Positions 1-10,292 of a stretch of DNA of 64,000 bases are shown piece by piece. Within the stretch, counting starts at the first letter, position 1; every line of letters starts with the position of its first letter. The DNA comes from Impatiens glandulifera (Eukaryota > Streptophyta > Magnoliopsida > Ericales > Balsaminaceae), in assembly GCF_907164915.1 (NCBI RefSeq), contig NC_061863.1:23971210-24035209 (forward strand). Direction: 5' to 3'. Below the pieces are notes generated by a model that saw nothing but the letters and a program-made list of their open reading frames with translations, ran no database searches and was not told the origin of the DNA. Made by a program: the position numbers and the translations under genes.

Positions 1-2
1 TT

Positions 3-234
3 CCATTAGCAACAAGGTATTGATTATGAAGAGACATTCAATCATGTGGCAAAACCCACTACTATTCGTGTTACTCTTTCTTTGGAAATATCTTATCAAT
101 GGTTCATTCATCAACTTGATGTTAGTAATGCATTTCTTCATGAGTCTCTACAAAAATAAGTTTACATGGAATAACCACCCAGTTTTGTCCATCCAGATTT
201 TCCTAATCATATATGCAAACTTCACGGGTTGATA
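3..234 (+). pseudogene. Copia reverse-transcriptase fragment
   Basis: The forward strand reads as the start of a Ty1/Copia reverse transcriptase with frameshifts. Recognisable pieces are a [12 protein letters not shown] stretch, KPTTIR, and the [10 protein letters not shown] motif that carries the first catalytic aspartate of the family. It stops at about 231, where sequence shared with the neighbouring LINE starts. No YVDD box, integrase or LTR is present. The window edge may cut the rest. It is a dead fragment, probably of the Ale/Retrofit group judging from KPTTIR, but the lineage call is weak. Confidence 0.7.
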
Positions 235-1570
235 GAAGAGCACACATTCTGAATCCTAAAACATTTATCAACCTCATCCTTCTCTTATTCAAAACAAATT
301 CTGAGATAAAGATATATGACTTATTAGGATTAACTTGAAGACCCGAACAAGCACCAAATAACCATAAAATATCCCAAAGATTCTTAAAATTTATGTATAT
401 AAATACAACGTTTCATCAGCGAAAAACAAATGTGATATGGAAAAATGATACATTTTTATCACACAAGTTATTCCACGGATGAGTCCCGAGTATTTTTTTT
501 TAAGGACATCATTTTTTAGAGGGAATCTAAAATAATGACGAATAAGAAAAGAGAGAGTGGATCGTCATGTCTCGTCCCTTGAGAGATCTCAAAAAAATCC
601 ATGAGAACTTCATTAAAATGACAGAACACTTAACTATCGAGAGACCAAATCTTATCCAACTAATTCATTTCATACTCATTCTCATTCGGTCTATGACATC
701 AAACAAAAATACTCAATTAACGTGATCATAAGCTTTTTCGATGTCTCACTTGATAAAAATACATTTCTCATTTGTTTAATTAGCTGAGTCAATTCACTCC
801 TCGGATATTAATATGGCATTATAGATTTGATAAGTTTTGATGAACATCATCTAATTACTAGATATAATTGTCTCTAACACCCTTAGACACATGTTGGCTA
901 AACATTTTTAGACAATATTATAAAAAGACAAAACGAGGCGAATAAGCTTAAATTTTTTCACGCCAATAGTCTTTTGAGCTTTACGAATGAGGCATATTAA
1001 AGTAGAGTTCCAACTATTACCAAATAAAGAGCAACGATAAAAATGATCAATTACTTCCACAATTCCAGTCTTAAATAAAGACCATGATTTCTTACAAAAT
1101 ATTAAATAAACTTGTCGCATCCCGATGCTTTATCACTTCCGCACCCCTTAATGGACTCCTCAACCTCCTCAGTCGAAAAATGAGCCTCCAAAATATATTA
1201 GAAACCCCTCAAAAAATTGGTTCACTAACTAAAAGTTGTTTTAAAAAGAAAAAACATTTCATCTCATTTTCCATCAATTTAATAAATAATAAAAGAAATA
1301 CTAGCATGTTCTATTGTTTTATCAATCGTTTCTAGAAAATAATTTATAGTTTTTTTTTAGTTGATCTTTGCATAGATCAATGTTAGAGACATTGAAAAGA
1401 TGTTTGGTGAACTAGAAGGCGAAGGATTGTTCGAGTAATGATCGTCGAGTGTTCGTGGGATTCTTGAAAGCATTTTAGACAAGAACTTGAGAAGCCTAGA
1501 AAAAAATGAATATAGTTCACAGTCGTTTACATAACCATAAAAGATTAACGAAATTTCGTAATTCAATGAA
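235..1570 (-). mobile_element. L1-type LINE remnant, copy A
   Basis: Non-LTR retrotransposon relic read on the minus strand. About 540-600 reads as a decayed version of the RT motif QGDPLSPFLFVI, and the whole stretch aligns by eye with copies B (7541-9600) and C (29690-31175), which show the same order of landmarks. Every frame is broken by stops and indels, so no protein is made. Its 3' part is cut by the Copia scrap at 3-234. Confidence 0.65.
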
Positions 1571-1574
1571 CACC

Positions 1575-2025
1575 CAATAGATTTTTTAATATTATTTATA
1601 AACGGTGAAGCTTGTGACGGTCATTGGTCATTCGAAGCATAGATTATAAATTCAAAAAAAATTCTTAACAAGATATGCAATAAAAATACATTTTTATGAT
1701 ATATGCTATAAATTAATATTTTATATCATTTAGTTAATTTCGACCTTTTAGATAAATCAAGCATGACCTATATAACCAAGTGAGTTAAACAATTTCTTGT
1801 AAATTAAACACTAATATTTTGTCCTTTTAAATTTACTTAATTAATACAGAGAAATAAAAAAGAAAACATTTAAAATAGTCTAATTTTCTTCTTCTTTTTT
1901 TTGTATTGATGTTGGTGAGAAAGGAGACTTAGAATCCTTTTATTAAAAAGTCCCCAAAATTAAAAATATCGTTTAAGATTAATGTAGAGTAAACAAGTTA
2001 TAATTAAACATATAAATAATCAAAT
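1575..2025. repeat. Flank of LINE copy A, duplicated at 39083-39620
   Basis: AT-rich noncoding sequence that matches 39083-39620 with small indels. Shared landmarks are TAAAAGATTAACGAAA-like text, TTATTTATAAACGGTG, CAATTTCTTGTNAATTAAAC and AATTTACTTAATTAATACA. At the second locus the block is separated from its LINE (copy C) by a 7.9-kb insertion. No ORF or RNA gene seen. Confidence 0.6.
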
Positions 2026-2485
2026 TCCATTATATTATAAGCACAATATTATAATAAATATAATTATCTCACATTGACTATTTACTCTTATCAATTTGAA
2101 GGACTTGACATTGTTGAGAGAAATTGACATAATTAAAGAAGAAACGTAATAAATAACCCACTAAAAATTTGATAATGGAGTTCGGCCAAATGTGGCCTAC
2201 GTTTCCGAATAAGGCTACTAATTAATAAGGAAGAAGATATACAAGTATTCGTGCAAGACTAATAAGCTTCCCACACACCCATCATCTTCCGATGTGGGAT
2301 TCTAATTATAATAAGAGTTTCTTTTATATACTAAGAGATTTATCTCACTCCTATCATCTACCGATATGGGATTCTAATAGTGCCAATAAACAACTAATCT
2401 CCACATTGACACAATATCCAATACAAATCTTCATTATTGAATAATACTTCTCAAGTGTTTCCAATTGGCGCTCTTCAGCACTGAC
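2026..2485. other. No gene; decayed LTR-like sequence
   Basis: No coding potential. The stretch holds a direct repeat (2164-2262) that recurs at 2968-3066 on the far side of a Copia RT fragment, and two near-copies of the phrase TCTTCCGATGTGGGATTCTAAT (about 2285 and 2360). The arrangement suggests remains of LTRs around 2486-2931, but I cannot define ends. Confidence 0.35.
2164..2262. repeat. Direct repeat flanking a Copia RT fragment
   Basis: This roughly 95-bp segment, with the phrase AGTTCGGYCAAATGT and, further on, AGATATACAAGTATT, recurs at 2968-3066 in the same orientation. The two copies bracket the minus-strand RT fragment, so they may be parts of the element's LTRs. Confidence 0.5.
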
Positions 2486-2990
2486 TCAAACGCGAAAGAT
2501 GTTTACCAAATCTAAATAATGTTTAAATTTTTTTTCCATGTCTTTCATTTCTAACCCTTTACTCAATTGAGCCTTCAATTTGTCAATTTTATATTGTCTC
2601 TTTGATGCTATTGACATGTCATCAACGTACAAGATTAGATAGATATAAGACTCATTTTTGTAGTTTGCATAAATACACACATGAATTGAATTTGTTTTTT
2701 GTGTACTTGTGGTCCATAAACTTGTCAAGTCGCATGTACCATTGTCTCGACAATTGCTTCAACCCGTAGAATGATTTTTTTCAACTTGCAAACACAATTT
2801 TCTTTATCAGCAACTTTAAATCCATCTAGTTTAGACATGTAGATTTCCTCGATCAAATGACTGTCTCGAAATACGGTATTCACATCTAGTTGAACTAGAT
2901 CCAAATTCATCTGAGCTACTAAGGACAACAAAATTCTAATGGAAGAGTGTTTAACAACAATAGAAAATACATCATTTGATAAAAGAGTTC
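2486..2990 (-). pseudogene. Copia (TNT1-like) reverse-transcriptase fragment
   Basis: Two adjoining minus-strand reading frames give consecutive parts of a Copia RT. The upstream one (2931-2725) has a VAQMNLDLVQLDVNTVF stretch, EEIYM and CKLKK. The downstream one (2728-2486) has LILYVDDM, the catalytic YVDD box, then IDKLKAQLSK and EMKDM. They overlap by a few bases in different frames, so at least one frameshift separates them. Integrase, RNase H and gag are absent. It is a dead internal fragment. Confidence 0.8.
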
Positions 2991-3066
2991 GGTCAAATGT
3001 TGTCTACGTCTCCGAGCACTAAGGCTATCGATTAATAAGGAAAAAGATATACAAGTATTGGGTTCA

Positions 3067-3599
3067 ATAATGTTAGGATCAACTTCAACAATAGAAGGGA
3101 GGTTGAATATTGTTGAGCTAATTTTTACTTTAAATGCTATTTTAATTCTGTTAGAGATTAAATTATGTTTCTATTCTTTGGCAAATCGTCGCAAGCTCTT
3201 GAAAGGATTCAAGTGCGGAAATGATTGCTAGATTTGAAGCAATAGATTATAGACTAAGAGATGCAATAAGAAAATAAAACAAAGTTTTATGGATGTTCAG
3301 AGATAAAACTCATACATCACCCCTTCTTCTGTTTTTAGAAGGATTCCACTAGAAGGCTTTGGTTTGTATAGCATCAACACAGATTTAGTCAGAACTCAAG
3401 ACTTAACAGCTGCCTATTCTGAACTCCTAGCTATCACTCTTTTAAACAGCCAACTTTCTGTTCAACTTACAATGCTGAATATACTCTTAGATATTATAGT
3501 AATTTATCTCTCATCTTAGCATAAATGAAATACAGAATATACTTATGAAAGATGAGCTAGAGAGAGTAAATTGATCAAGAGTTAAAGCTTGTTGTTGTT
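3067..3599. other. No gene recognised
   Basis: No ORF of note on either strand. The phrase about AAGTTTTATGGATGTTCAGAGATAAAACTC followed by CACCCCTTCTTCTG-type text is reminiscent of a plant Copia LTR, but no matching second LTR is found in the window. Confidence 0.3.
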
Positions 3600-3760
3600 C
3601 GACTTGTTATACAAGAAGATCCTCATAGAAATTTAAACATTATTCTTTCAATTTTTACAGCTACACTCTTCAAGAGAATGGAATCATATATGTGGCCATA
3701 GATGACAAACTCTTAATGAGAATTAACCGACCCCCTTTCGATATTATTTTGTTTTTTTCA
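3600..3760 (-). mobile_element. Distal end of LINE copy B, cut off by a Gypsy insertion
   Basis: The sequence around ATCATATATGTGGCCATAGATGA matches the area at 29735-29760 that precedes LINE copy C. LINE copy B resumes at 7541 after the Gypsy element, so this is the separated 3' end or flank of the same unit. Confidence 0.55.
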
Positions 3761-4489
3761 TTGGTATGGGGTGCAAATGTCAAGCTGCGAGGTGCATTTC
3801 CAGAATATTCCAGACTGCAAGTCTATGCAATCTTTGCTCAAGGGGCTTGTGCACAGATACGAGGGACCGTGTGGGGAATGTTTCAAGGAAGAGGTTGAAG
3901 AGTATCAGGCCAAGGTCGAACCGAGGACGGCCACGACTAAGGTGGGGGAGTATGTCACGACCATTAGAGTCATGACCTAATCCAGGGGATGTTAAGGCTC
4001 GTTAAAGTCTTGGTCTGATAATACGTTAATCTTCTTAGCCCAAGGGGAGGCCTAGTTGCCTATGTATACCCAATGAATCTTCTAATTAAGGAAGAGATTA
4101 TAAGATATTCTAATTAAGGAAGGGGTTGTAAGATATATTCTAATCAAGGAAGGGATTAGAATATATATTCTAATTAAGGAAGAGATTACAAGACCAAGAG
4201 ATATTCTAAATTAGGTAGGGATATTCTTGCTATGGAATGGATATCCTAAATTAGTGTAATTAAATTATAATTAGAAGGCAATTCCTAATATAATACGTGT
4301 AAGTCCTATAAATACCCTAAAAGTATTCCATTGTAAATATAAAGTATTCTTTCAATATAATCTCATTCTCAAGAGTTTTCTCTCTCTATGTCCGTTGTAT
4401 TCTTTTTGCATTGTTTAAAAAGGCTTTCTAAGCTAGAATCAGGGTTGATTTAGCCTAGTGCTGCACGGGTAGAATTTTAGCCCGTGACA
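3761..4489 (+). repeat. 5' LTR of the Gypsy element (left-trimmed)
   Basis: Matches 6819-7540. It contains a minisatellite of about five 25-35-bp units with the core ATTCTAATTAAGGAAG (about 4075-4195). It also contains an internal copy of the polypurine tract plus LTR start (GGTGGGGGAGTATGTCACG, about 3940-3958). A TATA-like CCTATAAATACCC lies near 4305. Confidence 0.85.
4077..4195 (+). repeat. Minisatellite inside the Gypsy 5' LTR
   Basis: Tandem, slightly variable units of the form (A/T)ATTCTAAT(T/C)AAGGAAGRG followed by ATTAYAAGAT. The 3' LTR has the same array at about 7133-7245. The copies are in phase, so the array predates the last insertion. Confidence 0.7.
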
Positions 4490-4491
4490 AG

Positions 4492-4503
4492 TGGTATAAG
4501 AGC
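4492..4503 (+). promoter_or_regulatory. Primer binding site, initiator-tRNA-Met type
   Basis: TGGTATAAGAGC, two bases after the 5' LTR, differs at one position from TGGTATCAGAGC, the usual plant sequence pairing with the 3' end of initiator methionine tRNA. Confidence 0.75.
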
Positions 4504-4534
4504 AAGGTTGTACTTCTGTATTCAAGCTACAAGA

Positions 4535-6025
4535 GATGAATTCAGAAATTATTGTCACTAAGGTTCTGACCGGCCAACAGAAGGACAAAGGATCCAAGAA
4601 GGATAAGTCCGTCGAGAGAGGTGCTGTCATGGATGTGTGGGTGACCCAGATTGAAGAAGACATGAGCGAGCACCAAGAAGCTCTAGAGATGTTTAACGTA
4701 GTGGCCGAGAGGGTGACGATGTTGGATGAGGGTGCTGAAAAGTTGGAGAATGAGTTAATGAGAATCATTAATGGTTTGAATCGTAGCATTCATGACGAAG
4801 TTCTAAGATCGGTTCGAGTGGAGATTAATGATATCTTCTAGAAAGTGTTTGATCCAATCCGGGGAGAAGTCCATGCGATGGTTGAGGCCCTCCGAAGGGA
4901 GATCTTGGGGAGGCTAGAATCGATGGACAGACAGATGGAGAGGAATGGAGGGGAACATAGAGGTGTGGCACCTCATCCGATGGATGTTCCTAAGCCAACT
5001 TTATTCAAAGGCTCGAGGAGTGCATGGGAAGTGGAGGACTTCTTTTGGAACATGGAGATGTACTTTTGGGCATCTAGCATAATTGATGATCATGACAAGT
5101 TGGAGACGGAACATTTCTTCCTACAAGAGATGGCATTGTTGTGGTGGAGGAGGCGAGAAAGAGATATTGAACGAGGGACCTTGAGGATGGAAACATGGGA
5201 AGACTTCAAGATCGAGATCAAATGCCAATTCTTCCTAGAGAATTCCGAGTACGAGGCTAGGAAAGGTTGAGTCAACTTGTGCACAAAGGGACCATCTAGG
5301 AGTATGTGAAGGAATTTCAAGAATTGATGCTCGAGTTACCCAGTCTAACGGAACAGGAGACACTGTTCGCGTTTGTTAACGGCCTAAAGACTTGGGCACA
5401 GTTGGAGCTGCAAAGGGCCAAGGTGCGGGACGTTTCCGAGGTAATAGCGGTTGTAGAAAGACTGATAGAGCTCAAAGTGTATGTGGACATGCCGAAGTTC
5501 ATCAGGGATGATGAGGAAGAATGTGGGGGAGACCGCCCACGGGACCAGGAAAAAGGTGGGGGAGACTGTCCATCTAAGAAGAGGCATGCACATAAAAACT
5601 CAGGGAGGCAAGCCGACGAATCGGATAAGCCAAGAGCATGTTATATTTGTGATGCTCAGAATCACATAAAGTTTATGTGTCCGTTAAAGAGAAAGAAGGT
5701 CGCAGCGGTTAAAGGAACCGAGTCCTCTAATGAGGAAGAAGAGACTCAAATAGGATCCTTAAGACTGCTTAATTTTGTGAAGGCTAGTATTGCAAAACCG
5801 ATCAAGGGAACAAGGAGGGGCTCTTTGTTTGTGGAAGCTTGGATCGGGGGAAAGCGCATCAAGGCACTAGTGGACACAAGGGCTACGCACAACTTCATGC
5901 GAGAAGGAGTAGCCAAGGCGTTAGGTCTGCGGGTCAGCCCAACAAGAGGAATGGTAAAGTCCTTCGATGTAGGCAAGCCGGTGAGTGGGGAGGCTAGGAG
6001 AGTGCACACCAGGATCGGAGGCTAG
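4535..6025 (+). pseudogene. Gypsy gag and aspartic-protease reading frames, broken
   Basis: Three forward pieces (4536-4841, 4845-5270, 5306-6025) together resemble a plant Gypsy gag polyprotein. The second has PTLFKGSRSAWEVEDFFW, the start of the Retrotrans_gag fold. The third continues the gag helix region (LPSLTEQETLFAFVNGLK), then a CCHC knuckle (CYICDAQNHIKFMC, spacing C-X2-C-X4-H-X4-C). It ends with a retropepsin-like ALVDTRATHNFM, where the family's DTGA has become DTRA, so the protease is probably dead. TAG at 4839 and TGA at 5268 separate the pieces. After 6025 a protease-like tail (DYDVVLGLEL) continues for about 160 bp. No polymerase follows. Confidence 0.75.
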
Positions 6026-6189
6026 AATGGGACAGTCTTATTTACCTCGGTCCCAATGGAAGACTACGACGTAGTGTTGGGACTAGAATTGTGCGATCAG
6101 GTAGGCGCTTGCATAATGCCACATTCCGATTCCTTAATCATTCTAGATCACGGGAAGACTAGCGTGATTCCAACAAGGAGAGAATGAGA

Positions 6190-6794
6190 GGGAATGTGCA
6201 TTTTCTCGGCAATGCGGTTCGGCCGAGGTCGCAAATGTGATAAAGAGACATTTGCCACTTTTGCCAATATGGATGATGGGGACGGGTCCAAGGGAAAAGA
6301 AGAATTACCCAAGGAAGTCCAAAGAGGGTGCAAGGTCTTCGAGCGACTTAAGACTAAGAGCACAAAACCATCAGATCCACAAGGTTTGGCCACAGGCAAC
6401 GTGGGCCAAAGTTAGTCTACCTTCACTCGCACCAAGTCCGTGGGAAAGGAAGCAGGTCGTGCTCGGGCATATTTAGAGGGAGACACCAAGAATATGAAGA
6501 GAGGGACAGATCTGAGAGGGCGTGTAGTTAAGGTAGGGGACGATGGAAAGGGGGAAGTTGCCCCCAAAACTGTTGAAGTCTATGCGGTTTGTGCCCAAGG
6601 GGCTTGTGCGCAGATTCAAGGGACCGTTTTCAATTGAGAGACGTGTGGGAAACGTCTAATATCGGTTATGGTTGGCGACCATAAGTGCAACTGATGTCGT
6701 GACGTGCAAGTGGGGAGGAAGAGCGCTCAGGGGACGCCAGAAAGAAGATCACCATGCAGCAGTCTAGGGTCGTGCCGAGGACGGACACGACTTA
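6190..6794 (+). other. Gypsy internal region without a polymerase
   Basis: Where RT and integrase should lie there are only short frames. About 6576-6635 repeats LTR text (CTATGCGGTTTGTGCCCAAGG ahead of GGGACCG), so LTR-derived sequence has been duplicated into the body. The polypurine tract GGTGGGGGAGTA lies at 6795-6806, just before the 3' LTR. Confidence 0.55.
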
Positions 6795-6806
6795 GGTGGG
6801 GGAGTA

Positions 6807-7540
6807 TGTCACATCCGATTGGTATGGGGTGCAAATGTCAAGCCACGAGGTGCATTTCCAGAATATTCCAGACTGCAAGTCTATGCAATCTGTGCTCAAG
6901 GGGCTTGTGCACAGATACGAGGGACCGTGTGGGAAAGTTTCAAGGATGTGGTTGAAGAGTATCAGGCCAATGTCAAACTGAGGACGGCCACGACTAAGGT
7001 GGGGGAGTATGTCACGTCCATTAGAGTCACGACCCAATCTAGGGGATGTTGAGGCTCATTAAAGTTTTGGCCTGATAGTGCGCTACTCATCTTAGCCCAA
7101 GGGGAGGCCCAATTGCCTATGTAGGCCCAATGAATCTTCTAATTAAGGAAGAGATTAGAAGATATTCTAATTAAGGAAGGGATTGGAAGATATATTCTAA
7201 TCAAGGAAGGGATTAGAATATATATTCTTATTAAGGAAGAGATTACAAGAGATATTCTAAATTAGGTAGGGATATTCTTGCTATGGAAGGGATATCCTAA
7301 ATTAGTGTAATTAAATTGTAATTAGAAGACAATTCCTAATTTAATACGTGTAAGTCCTATAAATACCCTGAAGGTATTCCATTGTAATTATCAAGTATTC
7401 TTTCAATATAATCTCATTATCAAGAGTTTTCTATCTCTAAGTTCATTGTATTCTTTTTACAATGTTTAAAAAGGCTTTTTAAGCTAGAATTAGGGTAGAT
7501 TTAGCCTAGTGTCGCACGGGTCGAATTTTAGCCCGTGACA
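6807..7540 (+). repeat. 3' LTR of the Gypsy element
   Basis: Begins TGTCACATCCGATTGG and ends GCCCGTGACA, with a polypurine tract directly before it. It also carries an internal second GGTGGGGGAGTATGTCACG (about 6999-7017), so the LTR start is represented twice. LINE copy B continues right after 7540. Confidence 0.85.
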
Positions 7541-9600
7541 TTATACTCCATTATAGTGATAATCGGGACCTAAAAGACCTTGAATCGTAATTTAGCATCC
7601 AATGGAATATCAAGATAGGTTGATAGAAAAGTACTAATTCTGAATCCCAAAACATTTTTCAACCTCAACCTTTTCCTATACCAAATAGAATCTAAGAAAA
7701 AGTTGTATGCCTTCTTAAGAATAACTCGAAGACTAGAACATGTACTAAATAATCATAAAATATCTTGAACATGTTTAAAATTTCTATATGTGACCTGAAT
7801 CAAGTAGGGTGTGTCATCAGCGAAAAACAAATGTGATATGATAAAAGGATACATTCTTGTCTTAGAACTCACTCCACATATGAGTCCCCAGTTTTCTACA
7901 AATGCCATCATTTTTTTAAAGGATTCCATGACAATGACAAACAAGAAAGGAGAGAGTGGATCACCCTGTCTAATCCCTTAGGAGCTCTTGGAAAAAACTT
8001 AAGAACTCTCATTTACAATGATAGAAAATTTAATTGTCGAGTGGCACAATCTAATCCAGGAAATTTATTTCACACCAATTATCATTTTGTCCATGACATG
8101 CAACAACAACTTTCAATTGACGTGATTATAAGCTTTTTTGATGTCTAGCTTGATAAAATCACATTTTTTGCCTCCTAAATTAGTTAAGTCAATGCACTTG
8201 TTGACTATTAATATTGCGTCATATATTTGTCGATATTTAATGAAAGTCAACTAAATACTAGATATTATTGTCTCTAACACCCTCCATAACCTATTGGCCA
8301 AATATTTTGAAGCAAACTAATAAAAATATGAAATGAGATCGATAGGTCTAAAGTTCTTCACGTTAATAATCTCTAAAGCTTTATGAATAAGACATATCAA
8401 AGTAGAGTTTCAACTATTTTCAAATTATGAAAATGATATAAATGATCATTTGTTTCCATAATTTTAGTCTTAAGGAAAGGTGATGCCTTCCTTCTTAAAA
8501 AAATCTAAATTAAACTCGTCACAACCCGGTGCTTTATCGGTTTTGCACCCTTAAATGGTCTCATCAACCTCTTCTATCGAAAAAAGAGCCTCCAACATAT
8601 TTTTTGTATTGTACTAGTTGAATCAAAAGTAATACCATTTAATTTATGTCTAATCTTAAATGGCTCATGAACAAATCCTTATAGAGCTTGATAATACTTG
8701 TAGAGATTTTTCGTTTACTATCATTAACTTCTCATTTGATCAAGATCAAATTAATCACATTATTTCTTATTTGAGCGTTAGAGATCACATGAAAAAAATA
8801 TTGTTTATATCCTCGACTCTTAGCCATGTAGCTCTACTATGCTTGTATGCTCTAATTTCGTCTTCCTTAAATATAGAGGACAAATTACTAACAATGTGAA
8901 TCCAAGAACTAACCTCGTATATTGAGAGCTTACGAATCTCCTCAGTCTCATCAATGACATTAAATTTATTACATAAATCATTGAATTTAGCACATAATAT
9001 ATCACGATTCCCCATGAACCAACTTTTTAGAAGTTCACGCATATTCTTTTAGTTCACAAAGAGGTTATTCGACGGAGAACCAACCGATGTCTAGCTCAGT
9101 CACTATGATTGAACACACAGTATAAAGTTTTATTTAATCAACCATTTATTTTTTAATCTAAATTGTCGACATGTTCTCATCATCACTCGACGTTCTATTA
9201 AGATTGGTCTGTGATCTGAACTACTCGATGAAATGATCTTTTGAAATATATTAAAAATCTCACAAAAAAAATCGATTCACTAATTAGGAATTTGTCAATA
9301 CAGGAATGAACTTGACCCACATTACGTCTCCTAAAGGTGACCGTCTTCCAAAGGCAAGTCGATAAATTCAAGTTCTTCAAATGTCAATAAAAACTCGTAG
9401 AGTAGGTTACTTAGCCTATTGGCCCCATTTTCTTTTAGACGGTGATCTAACTTCGTTCATGTCTCTCGTAAAATAATTGGTATGTCCCCAAAACAAGTCA
9501 CATTCTTCATTAAGGGTAAAATTGAGACGGTTCAGTTCAAGGAATCGCATTACCATCCTCTCTAAATCTACCAACTCCGTCGCGATCCCCGATGTGGATT
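7541..9600 (-). mobile_element. L1-type LINE remnant, copy B
   Basis: Best preserved of four copies. Read from 9600 downwards it gives an endonuclease C-terminal stretch (about 9380-9198, with SCIDKFLISE). Next is the linker of L1 ORF2 (about 9042-8785, ATWLRVEDINNIFF), then the RT with QGDPLSPFLFVIVMES (about 7990-7920) and the catalytic FADDT box (about 7825). Many stops and indels lie between these. The remaining 3' end was displaced to 3600-3760 by the Gypsy insertion. It cannot make protein. Confidence 0.8.
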
Positions 9601-10292
9601 TTAATTAAGAATCATTCCCGACCTGATTTAAATAACTATCATTAAATACAAAATTTGTGTTCAATTCAAGGATCGGCACGGGAATTGTAAATATCATCCC
9701 TGTCCTGATCCCCGATCAACATATTTCGGGTTTTTCACGGTCAATCCCGATCTCCGATCAAAGCAGGAAAAAACCATCTTAATCGGTTCGGATCGATTAT
9801 CGCAAGACGGTTTCATATTATCATCATTATTCTTTATCTCATTAAAGAACTCTATTTTAAATTGTGAAAGAACCGGACATAGACTACCGAAATAAACAAC
9901 GAAAATTATTCTCTCAATTTTTTAAATAAAGTTAACCAAGTATATACCCAACCCGATTTTTTGTGTGGTCTTCCCTATTCGTTGCGATTTAGGAATTGAA
10001 GGACCTTATCCTAATTTTGGGCTTAATTTTGAGCTAGGCTAACTCTAATGGATTCTCAATACTCTCGGTACGTATAACATGAAAATAAACGAGTAAGCAT
10101 GCGATTTAATCATTAAAACAATCAAATAATCTTAAGAGTACTTTATGTTCAACCAAAACATTATATATATATATTATATTGTCATGGAACAACCCAAATG
10201 AATTCAATTATCATAATTTTATAAAGATTTTTTTTCATTTTATGTATCATTTCTATTTTTGTTTCATGTAATAGTGCTAGCTTTACTATCCT
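9601..10292. repeat. Noncoding half of block B, duplicated at 44770-45818
   Basis: Matches 44770-45818 through shared phrases such as ACTATCATTAAA, CGGTTTCATATTATCATCATTATTC, GAAAGAACCGG, TAATGGATTCTCAATACTCTC and TAATAGTGCTAGCTTTACTAT. About 9600-9780 holds degenerate copies of GATCCCCGATC and its complement. Identity stops abruptly after CTTTACTAT at 10292. No gene. Confidence 0.7.

Larger units (their letters stand above)
3761..7540 (+). mobile_element. Gypsy LTR retrotransposon without RT or integrase
   Basis: Direct repeats of about 730 bp bound a short internal region: 5' LTR 3761-4489, primer binding site 4492-4503, gag and protease reading frames 4535-6025, polypurine tract about 6795-6806, 3' LTR 6807-7540. 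Both LTRs end in CCCGTGACA. The 3' LTR starts TGTCAC, whereas the 5' LTR lacks those first 12 or so bases, so the left end is trimmed and I find no target duplication. No reverse transcriptase, RNase H or integrase is encoded, so it is non-autonomous (TR-GAG-like) or internally deleted. It sits inside LINE copy B. Confidence 0.85.

Noticed and set aside
3692..3980. Three overlapping 68-69-codon ORFs at the left edge of the Gypsy element
   Set aside because: They lie within the LTR and recur in its partner at 6704-7052; no family resemblance.
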